DNA of 64,000 nt from Streptomyces chattanoogensis (GCF_001294335.1 NZ_LGKG01000090.1:62001-126000); one strand, 5' to 3'. Counted from the stretch's first letter, positions 51,156-60,280 are shown. Numbers and translations are program-made. Notes: a model not told the origin generated them from the letters alone.

Positions 51156-51854
51156 ATGACCCGTCCCCTGCACATTTCCGGCGAGGTACAAGCCCTCGCC
51201 CCCGGCTTCGGCCACCTGGCCGTCGAGGCGCACGGTCTGACCAACGGGCCCAGCGACGAGACGAGTTCGGCGCTGCTGGACGAGGCCGCCCGGCGCCTGG
51301 CCGAACGCCTCGACGGGAGCGCCCCGCAGGACGACCCGCATATCGCCGCCTGGCGCGCCGCGTACACCGCCTTCGGCTGCAAGCCCTCGCGGACCCGCAA
51401 CTCCGCCGAGGCGCTCGCCAAGCGTGCCCTGGCCGACGGCGGCCTGCCGCGCATCAACCGCCTCGTCGACCTCTACAACGCCATCAGCGTCGCCCACCTC
51501 ATCCCCGTCGGCGGCGAGGACCTGGACCGTATCCAGGGGGACATGCGGCTCGTACGGGCCACCGGCGACGAGCCGTTCGTGACGGCGGCGGGCGGCGCGG
51601 AGGTCATCGAGCACCCCGAGCCCGGCGAGGTCGTCTGGTGCGACGACGAGGGTGTCACCTGCCGCCGCTGGAACTGGCGCCAGGGTGTCCGCACCCGCCT
51701 CACCGAGGACTCGGTCAGCGCGCTGTTCCTGCTGGAGCGGATGGCCCCGATGACGCTCGACGACCTGCGGGCGGCGGGCGTCGAGCTGGCGGAGCGACTG
51801 CAGAAGGCCTGCCCGGACGCCCGTATCGAGATCGGTGAGGTCTGGGCGCAGTGA
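51156..51854 (+). CDS. B3/B4-domain protein
   Basis: ATG 51156 with GAGGCGG upstream gives 232 residues. The B3/4 fold is that of phenylalanyl-tRNA synthetase beta-subunit editing domains: IAAWRAAYTAFGCKPSRTRN, SAEALAKRALADGGLPRINR, LVDLYNAISVAHLIPVGG and EVVWCDDEGVTCRRWNWRQG. Free-standing members are thought to act in aminoacyl-tRNA editing or an amino acid-related reaction, but this is untested for this group. It lies downstream of the threonine aldolase and is separated from it by the hairpin repeat. Confidence 0.8.
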   Translation: MTRPLHISGEVQALAPGFGHLAVEAHGLTNGPSDETSSALLDEAARRLAERLDGSAPQDDPHIAAWRAAYTAFGCKPSRTRNSAEALAKRALADGGLPRINRLVDLYNAISVAHLIPVGGEDLDRIQGDMRLVRATGDEPFVTAAGGAEVIEHPEPGEVVWCDDEGVTCRRWNWRQGVRTRLTEDSVSALFLLERMAPMTLDDLRAAGVELAERLQKACPDARIEIGEVWAQ

Positions 51855-51891
51855 AGCGGCGGCGGGGGCGGGGAGCCGCCCCCGCCCGGCA

Positions 51892-52602
51892 CTATGCGCC
51901 GGGCGCCGCCGGAGCGGTGCCGCCGAGGTGGGCCGGGATCCACCAGGTGTCCTCGGGGCCCTTGGGGCGTACGGGGTAGGCGCGCTGGGCGGCCTCCAGG
52001 AGGTCCTGGACGCGGGCCCGCAGCCGGTCGGTGATCTTCTCGGCCTGGTCGGCGGGGTCGGCCTCCACCGGCTCGCCCACCCGGATCGTGATCGGGAAGT
52101 GGTTACGGCCCAGATCACGCTTGTGGCCCTTGGTCCACAGCCGCTGGGTGCCCCACAGCGCCAGCGGGACCAGCGGCACCCCGGCCTCCTGCGCCAGCCG
52201 CGCCGCACCCGACTTGAAGTTCTTGAGGGTGAACGACTCGGAGATCGTCGCCTCCGGGAAGACGCCGATGATCTCCCCCGAACGCAGCGCGCTCAGTGCG
52301 TGCTTGTAGGCGTGCATGCCCTGCGCGCGGTCGACCGGTATGTGCTTCATCGCCCGCATCAGCGGCCCCGACACCTTGTGCCGGAAGACCGACTCCTTCG
52401 CCATGAAGCGCACCAGCCGCTTGGCGGGCCGTGCCGCCAGGCCCGCGAAGACGAAGTCGAGATAGCCGATGTGATTGCTCACCAGCACCGCGCCGCCGCG
52501 GCGCGGAATGTTCTCCGCCCCCGAGATGTCGAATTTGAGGTCGAGCGCCTTGAAGACGGTGCGGGCGGCGCCGATCACCGGCGGGTAGACGAGCTCGGCC
52601 AT
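51892..52602 (-). CDS. 1-acyl-sn-glycerol-3-phosphate acyltransferase (PlsC-like)
   Basis: 236 residues. The acyltransferase block I is SNHIGYLD, with His44 and Asp49 (HX4D). Block II is RFMAKESVFRH, block III VFPEATIS with Glu117, and block IV VPLVPLALWG. It transfers an acyl chain to lysophosphatidic acid to give phosphatidic acid, on the inner membrane face; no clear transmembrane helix is present. A symmetric dyad upstream (52694-52711) may be the binding site of a TetR-type regulator. Convergent with the B3/4 gene. Confidence 0.85.
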   Translation of the reverse strand: MAELVYPPVIGAARTVFKALDLKFDISGAENIPRRGGAVLVSNHIGYLDFVFAGLAARPAKRLVRFMAKESVFRHKVSGPLMRAMKHIPVDRAQGMHAYKHALSALRSGEIIGVFPEATISESFTLKNFKSGAARLAQEAGVPLVPLALWGTQRLWTKGHKRDLGRNHFPITIRVGEPVEADPADQAEKITDRLRARVQDLLEAAQRAYPVRPKGPEDTWWIPAHLGGTAPAAPGA

Positions 52603-52693
52603 GTCGGGGGACCCCTTCTCTGTGCCTGGGGAGGGCTCTCCCGGCGAAGACTGTGTACCGAAGACTTTCTGCAGCTTTACTTATGCGGCCTTA

Positions 52694-52711
52694 ACTTACG
52701 CAGTCGTAAGT
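52694..52711 (+). promoter_or_regulatory. Dyad upstream of the acyltransferase gene
   Basis: ACTTACG-CAGT-CGTAAGT is a perfect inverted repeat with 7-base arms, about 92 bases upstream of the PlsC start in an AT-rich stretch. Related TTATG/TTACG segments lie nearby. It is TetR-operator-like. Confidence 0.55.
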
Positions 52712-52826
52712 GTGCGGCCTCGGGAGATCGTGCCCGATCACGGCCGTCGCGGCCAGTACACGAGCCGCCACAGCCGGGAGATCCTCGTCACGTGACCCGT
52801 CCTGCGGAATTCCGCGAGGGGCCGCC

Positions 52827-53291
52827 TCAGCCGGCCGTCCGCCCCACGGTCCTCCGCAGCAGAAGGTACATCTCGCAGCCCAGGCAGTACCCGAACGCGG
52901 CATTGAGGAACGCCGCGCCGAGCGCGCAGCCGGTGGCCGCGAGGCCCAGCCACTGCGGCCCCAGGAAGTAGCCGGCCAGCCCCAGCAGGGCGAAGAAGAG
53001 GCCGACACTCTGCGCGAAGCGCGGCGGGGCGCCGGCCTCGAACTCGGCGGGCGGGGAAAGCCGCGGGCGAACCGCCACCTTGAACAGCCAGGCGTAGGGC
53101 GAGTGCTGGACACCCGCCACCGCCCCGACGGCGAAGACCAGCGCCTGGACGGCCAGCAGCGGGCCGCTCCCGGTGATCAGTACGGCTGCCAGGACGACGG
53201 TGGTGAGCGCCGCCCCGAACCTCGGTCCGCGGACGTCGATACGGTCGGTACGGTCTGGACGGCCGGTGCCGTCGGCAGGATCGTTGGACAT
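52827..53291 (-). CDS. DUF4395 membrane protein
   Basis: 154 residues with four membrane helices, including TTVVLAAVLITGSGPLLAVQ and GLFFALLGLAGYFLGPQWL. The C-terminal CLGCEMYLLLR motif (Cys-x-x-Cys) in the last helix region is conserved in the family, which is usually encoded next to a thioredoxin-fold protein. Here a divergent thioredoxin gene begins at 53418. A role in thiol redox exchange at the membrane is inferred from these facts. Confidence 0.85.
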   Translation of the reverse strand: MSNDPADGTGRPDRTDRIDVRGPRFGAALTTVVLAAVLITGSGPLLAVQALVFAVGAVAGVQHSPYAWLFKVAVRPRLSPPAEFEAGAPPRFAQSVGLFFALLGLAGYFLGPQWLGLAATGCALGAAFLNAAFGYCLGCEMYLLLRRTVGRTAG

Positions 53292-53417
53292 GGCTCCACC
53301 ATCCCGCAGAAGGCCCCCGGGAAAACCGTCCCGGGGCCCCGGACATCATTGCGGTCGTGTGAACCCGGGAATCTCTGCGGCCGCGTGCATGCTGCATCCT
53401 GAGACGACGGGACTGAG

Positions 53418-53837
53418 ATGACGGGACTCATGGTGTGCATCGGGGTGCTCGCCGCGGCGAGCGCCTTCGGTGTGTGGCACCGGCGCCGGAACGGGAAGGT
53501 GACAGTGCGAGCACGGGACGACGGGGAGCGGCTGGGCGCCGCCGAGATCGGTGACCGGCTGGGGGAGCGGGCCACCCTGGTGCAGTTCTCCAGCGCCTTC
53601 TGCCAGCCCTGCCGCGCCACCCGGCGGATCCTGGCGGAGGTTGCGGACATAGTGGACGGGGTGGCGCATGTGGAGATCGACGCCGAGGCCCGTCTGGATC
53701 TCGTACGGAGCCTGAACATCCTGCGCACACCCACCGTGCTGGTCCTCGACGCACACGGCACGATCGTGCGCCGCGCCGCAGGCCAGCCCCGTAAGGCCGA
53801 TGTCATAGCCGCCCTCGGCGAGGCGGTCCGTGATTGA
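53418..53837 (+). CDS. Thioredoxin-family protein
   Basis: 139 residues with one N-terminal membrane anchor (GLMVCIGVLAAASAFGVW) and a thioredoxin fold. The active site FCQPCRA (Cys-x-x-Cys) follows the strand TLVQFSS, and the cis-Pro is in LRTPTVLVL. The start has a weak ribosome site. It is probably a membrane-tethered dithiol oxidoreductase paired with the divergent DUF4395 protein (126 bases apart). Confidence 0.85.
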   Translation: MTGLMVCIGVLAAASAFGVWHRRRNGKVTVRARDDGERLGAAEIGDRLGERATLVQFSSAFCQPCRATRRILAEVADIVDGVAHVEIDAEARLDLVRSLNILRTPTVLVLDAHGTIVRRAAGQPRKADVIAALGEAVRD

Positions 53838-54062
53838 TCTCCCAGATGCCGGGCGCCACTTGACGCTGCCGCCCGAGCATCGTCAGTCTGACGTTATGCG
53901 GCCAGGAACCCTTCTGTACGGACGCGCGCACGTGGACCTTCTGCGGACCGCCAGCGCGCGCTGTCCCAGCGTGTGAGCAGCGACGACACCACCGCTGCCG
54001 GCAGCCGCGCCGCTGCCGGCCGCCACGCCCAGGCTCGTACACTCCATCAGAAGGACAACTCC

Positions 54063-54569
54063 ATGACGGCCTCGCCCGACCTCGGCACGCCCCGCATCGC
54101 CACCCCCGATCTGCTGCGCTCCGTCTTCCGGCAGCACGCCGCCGGTGTCGCGGTGATCACCGCGCACGGCACCCGCCCCGTCGGCTTCACCGCCACCTCC
54201 CTGACCTCCGTCGCCGCGGAGCCCCCGCTGCTCTCGTTCGGCATCGGCACCGGTGCCTCCAGCTGGCCGGCCGTCGCCGAGGCCGGACACATCGGCGTCC
54301 ACATACTCGGCGAGCACCAGCAGGAGCTTGCCGCGACCTTCGCCCGCAGCGGCGCGGACCGCTTCGGCCCGGCCACCTCCTGGCGCACCGGCCCCGAGGG
54401 CGTGCCCCTCCTGGACGGCGTACTGGCCTGGCTGGTGTGCCGGGTGGTGGCCAGGGTTCCGGCCGGGGACCACCGCATCGTGCTCGCCCAGCCCGTCGTC
54501 GGCGACCCCGCCGGACCCGGCCGGCCGCTCCTCTACCACCAGGGCCGCTTCAACGCCCTGCGGGACTGA
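54063..54569 (+). CDS. Flavin reductase-domain protein
   Basis: ATG 54063 (AGAAGGA eight bases upstream) gives 168 residues. FMN-binding split-barrel: LRSVFRQHAAGVAVITAHG, PVGFTATSLTSVAAEPPLLS, ASSWPAVAEAGHIGVHIL and a C-terminal PLLYHQGRFNAL. Such enzymes supply reduced flavin to two-component monooxygenases or to nitrogen/sulfur metabolism. No monooxygenase gene is adjacent. It is upstream of the etfBA pair on the same strand, separated by an inverted repeat. Confidence 0.85.
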   Translation: MTASPDLGTPRIATPDLLRSVFRQHAAGVAVITAHGTRPVGFTATSLTSVAAEPPLLSFGIGTGASSWPAVAEAGHIGVHILGEHQQELAATFARSGADRFGPATSWRTGPEGVPLLDGVLAWLVCRVVARVPAGDHRIVLAQPVVGDPAGPGRPLLYHQGRFNALRD

Positions 54570-54599
54570 CAGGTTCCCGCAGGCTCTCGTCATCACCCG

Positions 54600-54639
54600 A
54601 TCAAGGCCGTTGGCAAGGTCACATTTCGACGGCCTTGAT
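54600..54639 (+). terminator. Inverted repeat between the flavin reductase and etfB genes
   Basis: ATCAAGGCCGT (54600-54610) is the reverse complement of ACGGCCTTGAT (54629-54639), with an 18-base loop. It could be a terminator of the reductase gene or a regulatory dyad for etfB. Confidence 0.6.
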
Positions 54640-54781
54640 TCGGGGGACGAGAGTGGATGTACTGGCTAGTAACATGACGGTCGGCGCGGGGTTCCGTATC
54701 CGACCCGGAGCCGCCCCATGAGGCGCCTATGCTGCCGGTACAAGGCAGTTCTGAAGAGACGATGCAGGTAGGAGAGCCGGC

Positions 54782-55576
54782 GTGAGCTTGAGGATCGTTG
54801 TCTGTGTGAAGTACGTGCCCGACGCCACCGGCGACCGGCACTTCGCCGAGGACCTGACCGTCGACCGTGACGACGTGGACGGTCTGCTCTCGGAGCTCGA
54901 CGAGTACGCCGTCGAGCAGGCCCTGCAGATCAAGGAAGCCGCCGACGACGCGGAGATCACGGTCCTGACCGTCGGTCCCGAGGACGCCAGCGACGCCCTG
55001 CGCAAGGCGCTGTCGATGGGCGCCGACAAGGGTGTCCACGTCGAGGACGACGACCTGCACGGCACCGACGCGCTGGGCACCTCGCTCGTGCTCGCCAAGG
55101 CCATCGAGCACACCGGCTACGACCTGGTCGTCTGCGGAATGGCCTCCACCGACGGCACCATGGGCGTGCTGCCCGCGCTGCTCGCCGAGCGCCTGGGCGT
55201 CCCGCAGGTGACCCAGCTCTCCGAGGTCTCCGTCGAGGGTGGCCCCAACGGCACGGTCAAGGGCCGCCGCGACGGCGACACCGCCAGCGAGCAGCTGGAG
55301 GCCTCCCTGCCGGCCGTCATCTCCGTCACCGACCAGTCGGGCGAGGCGCGTTACCCCTCCTTCAAGGGCATCATGGCCGCCAAGAAGAAGCCGGTGGAGG
55401 AGCTGGACCTGGAGGACCTGGAGATCGAGGCGGACGAGGTCGGCCTCGAGGGCGCGTGGACCAAGGTCGACGAGGCGGCCGAGCGTCCGGCCCGCACCGC
55501 CGGCACCGTCGTCAAGGACGAGGGCGAGGGCGCCAAGCAGCTCGCTGAGTTCCTCGCGGGCCAGAAGTTCATTTAA
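54782..55576 (+). CDS. etfB: Electron transfer flavoprotein, beta subunit
   Basis: GTG 54782 with GTAGGAG upstream gives 264 residues. RIVVCVKYVPDATGDR at the N-terminus and DLVVCGMASTDGTMGVLPAL (AMP-binding region) are the EtfB signatures; the adenine site lies near residues 115-135. An acidic C-terminal tail (LDLEDLEIEADEV) is typical of actinomycetes. It pairs with the alpha subunit encoded 90 bases downstream. The heterodimer carries electrons from acyl-CoA and other dehydrogenases to the membrane quinone pool. Confidence 0.95.
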   Translation: MSLRIVVCVKYVPDATGDRHFAEDLTVDRDDVDGLLSELDEYAVEQALQIKEAADDAEITVLTVGPEDASDALRKALSMGADKGVHVEDDDLHGTDALGTSLVLAKAIEHTGYDLVVCGMASTDGTMGVLPALLAERLGVPQVTQLSEVSVEGGPNGTVKGRRDGDTASEQLEASLPAVISVTDQSGEARYPSFKGIMAAKKKPVEELDLEDLEIEADEVGLEGAWTKVDEAAERPARTAGTVVKDEGEGAKQLAEFLAGQKFI

Positions 55577-55665
55577 GGCTGGGGGTCCGGGGGTTATCCC
55601 CCGGGTCAACACAGCCGGCCCGTCCCCCTCAACCGCCCTCATTCTTCCTGCAGGAGAGTCATCCC

Positions 55666-56628
55666 ATGGCTGAAGTTCTTGTCTACGTCGACCACGTGGA
55701 CGGTGCCGTCCGCAAGCCCACCCTCGAGCTGCTCACCCTCGCCCGCCGCATCGGCGAGCCGGTAGCCGTCCACCTCGGCGCCAACGCCGACGCGGCCGCC
55801 AAGGTCCTCGGCGAGCACGGCGCCGTCAAGGTGCTGGCCGCCGACGCGCCGGAGTTCACCGAGTACCTCGTCGCCCCCAAGGTCGACGCGCTGCAGGCCG
55901 CCTACGACGCGGTCTCCCCGGCCGCCGTGCTGCTGCCGTCCTCCGCCGAGGGCAAGGAGATCGCGGCCCGCCTCGCGGTCCGTATCGGCTCCGGCATCAT
56001 CACCGACGCCGTCGACCTCGAGGCCGGCGACGAGGGTCCGGTGGCCACGCAGTCCGTCTTCGCGGCGTCGTTCACCACCAAGTCCCGTATCACCAAGGGC
56101 ACCCCGGTCATCACCGTCAAGCCGAACTCCGCCGCCCCGGAGGACGCCCCGGCCGCCGGTACGGTCGAGCAGCTCGCGGTGACCGTCGCCGACTCCTCCA
56201 AGGGCACCAAGATCGTCTCGCGCACCCCGCGCGAGTCGACCGGCCGCCCGGAGCTGACCGAGGCCGCGATCGTGGTCTCCGGTGGCCGCGGCGTCAACGG
56301 CGCCGAGAACTTCCCGGTCATCGAGGCCCTCGCCGACTCGCTCGGCGCGGCCGTCGGTGCCTCGCGTGCCGCGGTGGACGCCGGCTGGTACCCGCACACC
56401 AACCAGGTCGGCCAGACCGGCAAGTCGGTCTCGCCGCAGCTGTACATCGCGGCGGGCATCTCCGGTGCGATCCAGCACCGCGCCGGTATGCAGACCTCGA
56501 AGACCATCGTCGCGATCAACAAGGACGCCGAGGCACCGATCTTCGACCTGGTCGACTACGGCGTGGTCGGCGACCTGTTCGACGTCGTCCCGGCGCTGAC
56601 CGAAGAGGTCAAGTCCCGCAAGGGCTGA
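55666..56628 (+). CDS. etfA: Electron transfer flavoprotein, alpha subunit
   Basis: ATG 55666 with AGGAGAG upstream gives 320 residues. The N-terminal domain starts [16 protein letters not shown]. The C-terminal FAD domain holds [40 protein letters not shown] and [18 protein letters not shown], the flavin-binding signature. The FAD lies between this domain and the beta subunit. It is the second gene of the etfBA operon and is followed by a perfect terminator hairpin. Confidence 0.95.
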   Translation: MAEVLVYVDHVDGAVRKPTLELLTLARRIGEPVAVHLGANADAAAKVLGEHGAVKVLAADAPEFTEYLVAPKVDALQAAYDAVSPAAVLLPSSAEGKEIAARLAVRIGSGIITDAVDLEAGDEGPVATQSVFAASFTTKSRITKGTPVITVKPNSAAPEDAPAAGTVEQLAVTVADSSKGTKIVSRTPRESTGRPELTEAAIVVSGGRGVNGAENFPVIEALADSLGAAVGASRAAVDAGWYPHTNQVGQTGKSVSPQLYIAAGISGAIQHRAGMQTSKTIVAINKDAEAPIFDLVDYGVVGDLFDVVPALTEEVKSRKG

Positions 56629-56666
56629 GCCGTATCGGAAGGGCCGAGCCCTGTCCGGCCAAGCGC

Positions 56667-56707
56667 CGCCGAGGCCCCGTACGCACCCGCCGTACGGGGC
56701 CTCGGCG
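56667..56707 (+). terminator. Bidirectional terminator after etfA
   Basis: CGCCGAGGCCCCGTACG-type 17-base arms (56667-56683 and 56691-56707) pair perfectly around a 7-base loop. It lies between the convergent etfA and DinB genes. Confidence 0.9.
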
Positions 56708-56712
56708 CGATC

Positions 56713-57234
56713 TCAGTCGCCCGTCGCCCCGTCGATCCGCTCGCGCAGCAGATCCGCATGGCCGTTGTGGCGCGCGTACTCCTCGATCATGTGGACATAG
56801 ACCCAGCGCAGATTCAGCGTCTTCCCGCTGCGCTCGTGCTGGAAGGTCTCGTCCAGCCCGCGGCCCTTGACCGCCGCGTCCGCGGCCTCGATCTCGGCAC
56901 GGAAGACCGCGACATCGGTCTCCGCGCCGGCCGCGGTGGCGTCGACGAAGTCGGCGTCCGGGTTCCGCTCGAGGTCGTAGAGATCGCCGATCTCCTCGCC
57001 CGCGAAGCGTCGCCGGAACCAGGTGCGCTCGACCAGCGCCAGATGGCGCACCAGCCCGAGCAGGGTGAGGGTGGAGGGCGCGGCGCTCGCCTCGACGAGC
57101 TGCTCCGGGGCCAGCCCCGCGCACTTGGTGAGGAGTGTGTCGCGGTGCCAGTCGAGCCAGCCCTGAAGCATCTCGCGTTCGCCGACGCCGACGGGAAACT
57201 CCCGGCGGGTGATCTGTGGTGCGGTCCAAGTCAT
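56713..57234 (-). CDS. DinB-family protein (DUF664)
   Basis: ATG 57234 gives 173 residues; an in-frame ATG at 57270 adds 12. The four-helix bundle of DinB/mycothiol-maleylpyruvate-isomerase type: MLQGWLDWHRDTLLTKCAGL, LGLVRHLALVERTWFRRRF with a metal His, and VYVHMIEEYARHNGHADLLR with the other His residues. It probably binds a divalent metal and acts in thiol-dependent chemistry. Function is not fixed. It converges on etfA at the shared terminator. Confidence 0.85.
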   Translation of the reverse strand: MTWTAPQITRREFPVGVGEREMLQGWLDWHRDTLLTKCAGLAPEQLVEASAAPSTLTLLGLVRHLALVERTWFRRRFAGEEIGDLYDLERNPDADFVDATAAGAETDVAVFRAEIEAADAAVKGRGLDETFQHERSGKTLNLRWVYVHMIEEYARHNGHADLLRERIDGATGD

Positions 57235-57440
57235 GCGGTGAGTCTGGCGGGGCCGGCGCCGCTGTGCCACGGAGTTACGGGGTACGGGTGCGGGCCCGTG
57301 ACCTGCGTCCCCTCGGGTGAGTGGGTGTTGACCCAGGTACGCGACACGGATAACTTCGCTATACGGATTGTTGATTCCGTGAAGCGGAAATGATGGAGAT
57401 GCTCGGCCGAGGTCGGGCGGAAGAACCGGAGGGGTGTCGG

Positions 57441-58724
57441 ATGGGGCAGCAGGAGACCGTGGCGACGAGCCTTGCGCACACCGTACGCGAGGGCATCGAC
57501 GCCGCTCTCGCCGCGGTGGACGCCGATCTGGCGCGGCGCTACCCGGGCGACCCCGGCACCCGCCAGCCGGTCCACACGGTCTATGTCCCGGGCGATGCCT
57601 TCGCCGCCGACACCATCCGCTCGTGGGGCGACCAGGCGCTCGCCGCCCTCGACGAGCACGCCCCCGACGCCGCGTCGCTCGCCGCCGTCCTGGGCATCCC
57701 CGACGAGCTCGCCGGACCGGTCTACGACCGCGTCCGCGCCAAGCTGGAGCGCGAGCCGATCGAAGACCTGCGCATCGACTTCGAGGACGGTTACGGCGTC
57801 CGCTCGGACGCCGAGGAGGACGAGGCCGCGGCCCGCGCCGCAGCCCTCGTCGCCGACGCCTACCGGGACGGCACCGCGGCCCCGTACATGGGCATCCGGA
57901 TGAAGTGCATGGAGGCCGCCGTCCGCGACCGCGGTATCCGCACCCTCGACATCTTCCTCACCGGCCTCATGGAGGCCGGCGGCCTGCCCGACGGGCTCGT
58001 TCTGACCCTCCCCAAGGTGACCTACGCCGAGCAGGTCACCGCCATGGTCCGGCTGCTGGAGGCCTTCGAGAGGGCGCGCGGCCTGGAGAGCGGCCGGATC
58101 GGTTTCGAGATCCAGGTGGAGACCACCCAGTCGATCCTGGGCCCCGACGGCCGCGCCACGGTCTCCCGCATGATCGAGGCGGCCAAGGGCCGCGCCACCT
58201 CCCTGCACTACGGCACCTACGACTACAGCGCCTCCTGCGGGATCAGCGCCGCGCACCAGTCGCTGGACCACCCCGCCGCCGACTACGCCAAGACCGTGAT
58301 GCAGGTGGCCGCCGCGGGCACCGGCGTCCGGCTCTCCGACGGCTCCACCAATATGCTGCCGGTAGGTCCGACGTCCCACGTCCACTCTGTCTGGCGGCTG
58401 CACCACGGCCTCGTCCGCCGCTCGCTGGCCCGTGCGTACTACCAGGGCTGGGACATGCACCCCGGCCACCTCCCGACCCGTTACGCCGCGGTCTACGCCT
58501 TCTATCTCGAAGGCCTGGAGCAGGCCGCGGCCCGGCTCGCGGCGTACGTGGCCAAGACCGGCGGCGATGTCGCGGACGAGCCCGCCACCGCCAAGGCCCT
58601 CGCCGGCTATCTGCTGCGCGGCCTGGACTGCGGCGCCGTCGCCCCCGGCGAGGCCGCCCGGCTGACCGGTCTGACCCGCGCCGACCTCGACTCCCTGGCG
58701 GGCCGTTCGCTGCGCTCGGCTTAA
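57441..58724 (+). CDS. DUF6986 family protein, HpcH/HpaI aldolase-like
   Basis: ATG 57441 follows GGAGGGG and gives 427 residues; an in-frame ATG at 57390 adds 17. Segments such as LRIDFEDGYG (acidic metal-site-like), GIRMKCMEAAVRDRGIRTLD, RIGFEIQVETTQSI and ATSLHYGTYDYSASCG resemble the TIM-barrel class II aldolase/citrate-lyase group, with metal-binding Glu and Asp. The substrate is unknown. The gene ends exactly at a repeated inverted element. Confidence 0.8.
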   Translation: MGQQETVATSLAHTVREGIDAALAAVDADLARRYPGDPGTRQPVHTVYVPGDAFAADTIRSWGDQALAALDEHAPDAASLAAVLGIPDELAGPVYDRVRAKLEREPIEDLRIDFEDGYGVRSDAEEDEAAARAAALVADAYRDGTAAPYMGIRMKCMEAAVRDRGIRTLDIFLTGLMEAGGLPDGLVLTLPKVTYAEQVTAMVRLLEAFERARGLESGRIGFEIQVETTQSILGPDGRATVSRMIEAAKGRATSLHYGTYDYSASCGISAAHQSLDHPAADYAKTVMQVAAAGTGVRLSDGSTNMLPVGPTSHVHSVWRLHHGLVRRSLARAYYQGWDMHPGHLPTRYAAVYAFYLEGLEQAAARLAAYVAKTGGDVADEPATAKALAGYLLRGLDCGAVAPGEAARLTGLTRADLDSLAGRSLRSA

Positions 58725-59140
58725 GGCCCCACGTTGTCGGCTGTTCCGCCGTAGGGGTTGTTCGCCGTGGCGCCTGCGGCGGGCGTGGGTTGTACGGGAG
58801 CGGGGCCGACCCTACGGACTTCGTCCTACGGTCCGTCCCCTCCCGTGGGTGGGGGGAACAGGCTGGTGGGGGCGAGCATGCTCTGTCCACTGCGGGCGTG
58901 TACGGGCCTACGGCCGCCCCCACCCGTTCTTCCCCGTTCCCCACGGGGAGGTGCCGGGCTGTAGCGGCGGAGCCGTGCAAGCCCGGTGCCGCTGCCGAAC
59001 AGCCCCGCGCAGTGGCACCAGCCCGCCGCAGGCGAAACGGCGGCAAGGCTCAACACGTCGGCGCGGGCAAAGCGCAGCGGACGGGCCGCAGGCGCCACGG
59101 CGAACAGCCCGTACGGTGGGAAAGCCGAAAACGTGGGGCC
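58725..59140 (+). repeat. 416-bp inverted-repeat element (MITE-like)
   Basis: The element starts one base after the DUF6986 stop and ends 17 bases before the LacI stop. Terminal arms of 56 bases (58725-58780 and 59085-59140) match as inverted repeats at 50 of 56 positions, beginning GGCCCCACGTT. Inside are further hairpins, including GGTGGGGGCG...CGCCCCCACC, so nearly the whole element can fold. No transposase or gene is inside. Its central part is related to 50929-51022. I did not establish a target-site duplication. Confidence 0.75.
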
Positions 59141-59157
59141 GAGGCACAGCGGCAGCG

Positions 59158-60189
59158 TTACGGCCGGATCTCCCCCGAGCCGCGGGCGATCAGCCGGGTG
59201 GGGATCTCCACCCGGCGCGGCGGCTCGTCGATGCCGTCGAGGCGGCGGAAGAGCAGTCCGGCGGCGGTCCGGCCCAGCCGCGCCGCGTCCTGGGCGACGA
59301 CCGTGATCGCGGGCCGGACGAGATCGGCGAGCTCGAAGTCGTCGAATCCCACCAGGGCGACGGGGCGCGGGCGTTCGCGCAGGACGCGGACGGCGGTGAC
59401 GGTGACGCGGTTGTTGCCCGCGAACAGCGCGGTGACCGGCTCGGGGCCGTCCAGCATGGCGGTCGCCGCGGCCCGTACATGCTCGGGGGCGGTGGAGCCC
59501 AGCGTCACCCAGGACTCGTCGACCGGCAGCCCGGCGGCGGCCATGGCGGTGCGATAGCCGCGCAACCGTTCCTTCGCGGTGTGGATACGCGGCTGGTCGC
59601 CGATGAAGCCGATACGGCGGTGGCCGTGTGCGATGAGATGGGCGACCGCCTCCTGGGCGCCGCCGAAGCTGTCGGAGAGCACCACGTCGGCATCGATCCG
59701 GCCGGCGGGGCGGTCCACGAAGACCGTCGCGATGCCCGCCGCGATCTCCGGCTCCAGATAGCGGTGGTCGTCACCGGCCGGGATGACGACCAGCCCGTCC
59801 ACCCGGCGGGCGCACAGCGCGAGCACCAACTCCTGTTCCCGGTCCGGGTCCTCGGCGCTGGAGCCGTTGATCAGCAGCGCGCCGTGGTCGCGGGCGACCT
59901 CCTCGACGGCGCGGCTGAGCGGCCCGTAGAAGGGGTCGGCGAGATCCTCGAGGACGAGGCCGATGCTGGCCGTGCGGCCCTTGCGCAGGATCCGGGCCGA
60001 GTCGTTACGGCGGAACCCCAGGGCCGTGATCGCCTCCTGGACCCGCCGTTCGGTGTCCGGGGTGACGCCCGGTTCGCCGTTGACCACGCGGGAGACCGTC
60101 TTGAGGCCGACCCCGGCGCGCGCCGCCACATCCTTCATCGTGGGCCTGGTGCCGTAGCGACGAGAGGTGCCCTGCGCGGTGTCCGTCAC
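59158..60189 (-). CDS. LacI-family transcriptional regulator
   Basis: GTG 60189 (AGGACC eight bases upstream) gives 343 residues. HTH: TMKDVAARAGVGLKTVSRVV with the following hinge PDTERRVQEAITALGFRRN. The periplasmic-binding-type domain (about 75-335) has SIGLVLEDLADPFYGPLSRA, RVDGLVVIPAG, IGFIGDQPRIHTAKERLRGY and VALVGFDDFELAD. It is divergent from the ROK gene; the perfect palindrome at 60281-60292 is the likely operator. It probably responds to a sugar or sugar phosphate. Confidence 0.9.
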   Translation of the reverse strand: MTDTAQGTSRRYGTRPTMKDVAARAGVGLKTVSRVVNGEPGVTPDTERRVQEAITALGFRRNDSARILRKGRTASIGLVLEDLADPFYGPLSRAVEEVARDHGALLINGSSAEDPDREQELVLALCARRVDGLVVIPAGDDHRYLEPEIAAGIATVFVDRPAGRIDADVVLSDSFGGAQEAVAHLIAHGHRRIGFIGDQPRIHTAKERLRGYRTAMAAAGLPVDESWVTLGSTAPEHVRAAATAMLDGPEPVTALFAGNNRVTVTAVRVLRERPRPVALVGFDDFELADLVRPAITVVAQDAARLGRTAAGLLFRRLDGIDEPPRRVEIPTRLIARGSGEIRP

Positions 60190-60280
60190 GTGTGCGGTCC
60201 TGATTCTGTAGGCGGCTGCCGGCGATGTGCTGCCGGCGATGTGCCGGCGGTGCGGGGGGTGCCGTCGAGCATAGCCCCTG

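Noticed and set aside
57434..59557. 707-codon frame across DUF6986 and the inverted-repeat element
   Set aside because: It overlaps DUF6986 in another frame, is Arg/Pro-rich and ends inside the LacI gene on the opposite strand.
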